Below are positions 13,509 to 15,342 of a stretch of DNA of 15,342 bases, in pieces. The notes beneath the pieces are model-generated. The model was not told where the DNA came from. It did no database searches and saw only the letters and a program-made list of their open reading frames with translations. The position numbers and the translations under genes are program-made. Each line of letters begins with the position of its first letter. The first letter of the stretch is position 1. The DNA comes from an uncultured Roseateles sp. (GTDB taxonomy: Bacteria; Pseudomonadota; Gammaproteobacteria; Burkholderiales; Burkholderiaceae): contig CAMLKW010000099.1 of assembly GCA_946480605.1 (NCBI GenBank), forward strand, positions 1 to 15,342, written 5' to 3'.

Positions 13509-14414
13509 TCAACCCAGGGCCTGCCTGGCGCCGTCCGCCAGCGCCTGACCAATCTGATCCAGCAGGGCTCCACGCCCCTGCAGCTGCCATTGGTGCCAGT
13601 AGAGCGCCACGTCGACACCGACTTCGGGCCGCAGCACAATGAGCCACCCCGCCTCGACGAAGGGCCGCACCTGGATTTCCGGTGCCACGCCGACGCCCCA
13701 ACCCATGACCGCCGCGTTCACGTAGGCCTCGCTGGAGGGCACGAAGCGCTCGCGCAGCCGTGGCGCCTTGATGCCCAGGGCCTGGGACACCCACTGCGCC
13801 TGGCTGTCGTCCTTGCGGTTGAAGACGAGGAACGGCACCTCGACGAAGTTGCCCATGTGCAGCCCGTCCGGCAACTGCGCCGCCGCGAATCCCGGGCTGG
13901 CCACGGCCACGTAGCGCATGACCCCAAGCGGCTGAACCCGGCAGCCCTGCAAGGCCTCGGCCACCGTCGTCACGCAACCCAGCACCGCACCCTGGCGCAG
14001 GCTGTCGTGGGTGAAGTCCTGGTCGTCGACGACCAGTTCCAGCCCGTAGCCCTCGCGCAATCCCTGCTGCACGACCGCATCCAGCGCCGGCAGCACCCAG
14101 GTCGCGAGGCTGTCGGCGTTGACGGCGATGGCCAGGCGCGACTGCGGCGCGACGCGCTCGCCCAGTTCCCGCGCCACGTCCACCCGCAGGGCCTGCAGCT
14201 GGCGTGCGAAGCGCAGCAGCACCTTGCCGGCCTCGGTCAGCCGCAGTGGCCGCGAGCGCACGACCAGCGGCTGGCCGACCTGCGCCTCCAGCGTGCGCAG
14301 GCGTTGCGAGACGGCGCTTTGCGTGATGGCAAGGCGCTGCGCCGCGCGCTCGAAGCCCTGCTCGTCGGCCAGTGCGGCCAGGCAATGCAAGGCGGCAGGA
14401 TCAAACTCATTCAT
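13509..14414 (-). CDS. argP: LysR-family transcriptional regulator, ArgP/IciA type
   Basis: This 301-residue LysR regulator would sense lysine/arginine and activate the divergent exporter gene. The N-terminal winged helix-turn-helix occupies about residues 4-62, with the recognition region FERAAQRLAITQSAVSQRLR and the ArgP-like opening FDPAALHCLAALADEQGF. The C-terminal effector domain starts near RLAIAVNADSLATWVLPAL (residues ~93-111), a signature of ArgP/LysG proteins, and includes VVDDQDFTHDSLRQGAVLG and FVPSSEAYVNAAVMGWGVGV. Length is normal. The ATG at 14414 gives MNEFDP; no strong Shine-Dalgarno is seen. Its gene is back to back with argO, the classic arrangement for LysR regulators and their target, with a 73-base shared control region. 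Confidence 0.92.
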   Translation of the reverse strand: MNEFDPAALHCLAALADEQGFERAAQRLAITQSAVSQRLRTLEAQVGQPLVVRSRPLRLTEAGKVLLRFARQLQALRVDVARELGERVAPQSRLAIAVNADSLATWVLPALDAVVQQGLREGYGLELVVDDQDFTHDSLRQGAVLGCVTTVAEALQGCRVQPLGVMRYVAVASPGFAAAQLPDGLHMGNFVEVPFLVFNRKDDSQAQWVSQALGIKAPRLRERFVPSSEAYVNAAVMGWGVGVAPEIQVRPFVEAGWLIVLRPEVGVDVALYWHQWQLQGRGALLDQIGQALADGARQALG

Positions 14415-14487
14415 AAGACTTGCTAATGTATGGCGAAGAATATGAATCCAACTTCTTGAATCCCGCGCCGCTGCCGAGAATGGCCTG
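14415..14487. promoter_or_regulatory. Shared argP/argO divergent control region
   Basis: This 73-base gap between divergent argP and argO must contain the argO promoter and probably the ArgP site. The first ~45 bases (14415-14460) are markedly AT-rich for this genome, with TTGCTA at 14420-14425 and TATGAA at 14441-14446 as loose -35/-10 elements (15-base spacing) towards argO. No exact ArgP operator could be defined by eye. Confidence 0.5.
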
Positions 14488-15123
14488 ATGCCCGCCGACC
14501 TCGTCGCCAGCCCCGCACCCGCCGTCTTTGCGCAGGGCTGGGTCATGGGCGCCGGTCTCATCCTGGCGATCGGTGCGCAGAATGCGCTGGTGCTGCGTCA
14601 GGGGCTGAGGCGGGAGCACGTGGGCACGGTCGTCGCGGTGTGCACGCTGTCCGACTGGCTATTGATCGCGCTGGGCGTGTTCGGCCTGGGGGCGCTCATC
14701 CAGGGCAACCCGCTGCTGCTGGAGTTCTTCCGCTTCGGCGGCGCCGCCTTCCTGCTGGGCTACGCGATGCTGGCGGCCAGGCGCGCCTGGCGACCGGCCG
14801 CGGGCCTGGACAGCCAGGGATCGACCGGCAGCCTCGGCGCAACGCTGTCCGCGGCCCTGGCCATGACGTACTTGAACCCGCACGTCTACCTGGACACGGT
14901 CGTGCTGCTGGGCGGACTGGGCGCGCGCCAGCCGGCCGAGTTGCGCGCGGCCTTCGCGGCCGGCGCCTGCGTGGCGTCCGCGATGTGGTTCGGCCTGCTG
15001 GGCTTTGGCGCGGCGGCGGCGGCGCCGTGGCTGCGCAGCGCCCACACCTGGCGGGTCATCGACGCGCTGGTCGCTTTGCTGATGAGTGGCCTGGGTTTAC
15101 AACTTCTCCTGCAACCACTCTAG
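14488..15123 (+). CDS. argO: LysE/ArgO-family amino acid exporter
   Basis: This 211-residue inner-membrane exporter of basic amino acids belongs to the LysE superfamily. The diagnostic first helix and loop GLILAIGAQNALVLRQGLRR lies at about residues 23-42, and the second conserved motif TYLNPHVYLDTVVLLGG at about 127-143. About six hydrophobic segments are visible, as expected for LysE, separated by a cytoplasmic loop around residues 98-118 (RRAWRPAAGLDSQGS). It would expel excess lysine or arginine by proton exchange, relieving toxicity during peptide use. It is divergent from argP and is followed 16 bases later by a DadA-type gene, so the two are probably co-transcribed. Whether lysine or arginine is the preferred substrate cannot be read. 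Confidence 0.93.
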   Translation: MPADLVASPAPAVFAQGWVMGAGLILAIGAQNALVLRQGLRREHVGTVVAVCTLSDWLLIALGVFGLGALIQGNPLLLEFFRFGGAAFLLGYAMLAARRAWRPAAGLDSQGSTGSLGATLSAALAMTYLNPHVYLDTVVLLGGLGARQPAELRAAFAAGACVASAMWFGLLGFGAAAAAPWLRSAHTWRVIDALVALLMSGLGLQLLLQPL

Positions 15124-15139
15124 GAACAAAAGGGCCGCC

Positions 15140-15342
15140 ATGAAGATCGTCGTTCTCGGTGCCGGCATCATCGGCGTCACCACGGCCTGGTACCTGCTCG
15201 ACGAGGGACACGACGTCATCGTCGTCGACCGCCAGCCCGATGCGGCGCTGGAGACCAGCTTCGCCAACGGCGCGCAGATCTCGGTCAGCTTCTGCGAGCC
15301 CTGGGCCAATGCCGGCGCGCCGTTCAAGGTCGCCAAGTGGCT
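15140..15342 (+). CDS. dadA: D-amino acid dehydrogenase (DadA-like), N-terminal part, truncated by window end
   Basis: Only the first 67 residues are in the window. MKIVVLGAGIIGVTTAWYL is the GxGxxG FAD-binding fold, followed by the acidic residue at the end of the second strand (VIVVDRQ) and the DadA-like signature ETSFANGAQISVSFCEPWAN, with AGAPFKVAKWL continuing off the edge. DadA oxidises D-alanine and other D-amino acids to 2-oxo acids at the cytoplasmic membrane, passing electrons to the respiratory chain. AGGG at 15131-15134 supports the ATG. The gene lies 16 bases after argO on the same strand. The family (DAO superfamily) is certain; DadA is the most likely member. Confidence 0.85.
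   Translation, partial: MKIVVLGAGIIGVTTAWYLLDEGHDVIVVDRQPDAALETSFANGAQISVSFCEPWANAGAPFKVAKW

Noticed and set aside
1..15342. CRISPR arrays, tRNA or rRNA genes, insertion sequences, phage attachment sites
   Set aside because: No regularly spaced direct repeats, no cloverleaf-like or rRNA-like segments, no transposase motifs and no terminal inverted repeats were seen.

Overview
The window is high-GC DNA with tightly packed genes on both strands. The protein families point to a betaproteobacterium, most likely of the order Burkholderiales: a MexF/BpeF-like RND pump with a NodT-type outer-membrane lipoprotein, an ArgP-like regulator divergent from a LysE/ArgO exporter, a DadA-type dehydrogenase, and the 'HPr-rel-A' PqqD/HprK cassette. 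The order is an inference from these genes; there is no rRNA or other marker to fix it.

Layout from left to right. (1) Positions 1-2413 hold the 3' end of an RND efflux pump gene and its outer-membrane channel lipoprotein. (2) Positions 2424-3672 hold thymidine kinase (tdk), flanked on both sides by two small paralogous four-cysteine, zinc-ribbon-like proteins on the minus strand. (3) Positions 3769-5261 hold a minus-strand pair in which an unrecognised 245-residue protein overlaps a crotonase-fold protein by 4 bases. (4) Positions 5405-7060 hold a PafA-like alkaline phosphatase lipoprotein. It converges, with an 11-base overlap, on a minus-strand pair: a secreted DUF2807 beta-helix protein and a small PAS protein with a degenerate GGDEF-like tail. 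(5) Positions 8631-9503 hold a membrane-anchored YpfJ-type zinc metallopeptidase.

(6) Positions 9592-12662 are the most interesting part. A secreted cysteine-rich protein with a Tat-like signal is followed by a strong intrinsic terminator. Then come three translationally coupled genes: a PqqD-family peptide-binding protein, an HPr-kinase-like P-loop kinase and an NTP_transf_5 nucleotidyltransferase. This trio is the same set of activities (recognition element, kinase, nucleotidyltransferase) that tailors some lasso peptides, but no lasso cyclase or leader peptidase is in the window. The cysteine-rich protein, whose mature part is much lower in GC than its leader, is the obvious candidate client. 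This looks like an uncharacterised protein- or peptide-modification system.

(7) Positions 12663-13330 have no convincing intact gene. They hold a perfect 19-base palindrome, a possible beta-propeller gene remnant, a bulged 11/12-base inverted repeat and then a tiny single-pass membrane protein gene. (8) Positions 13509-15342 hold argP (minus strand), divergent from argO-dadA (plus strand), a basic amino acid export and D-amino acid oxidation module. dadA runs off the right edge.
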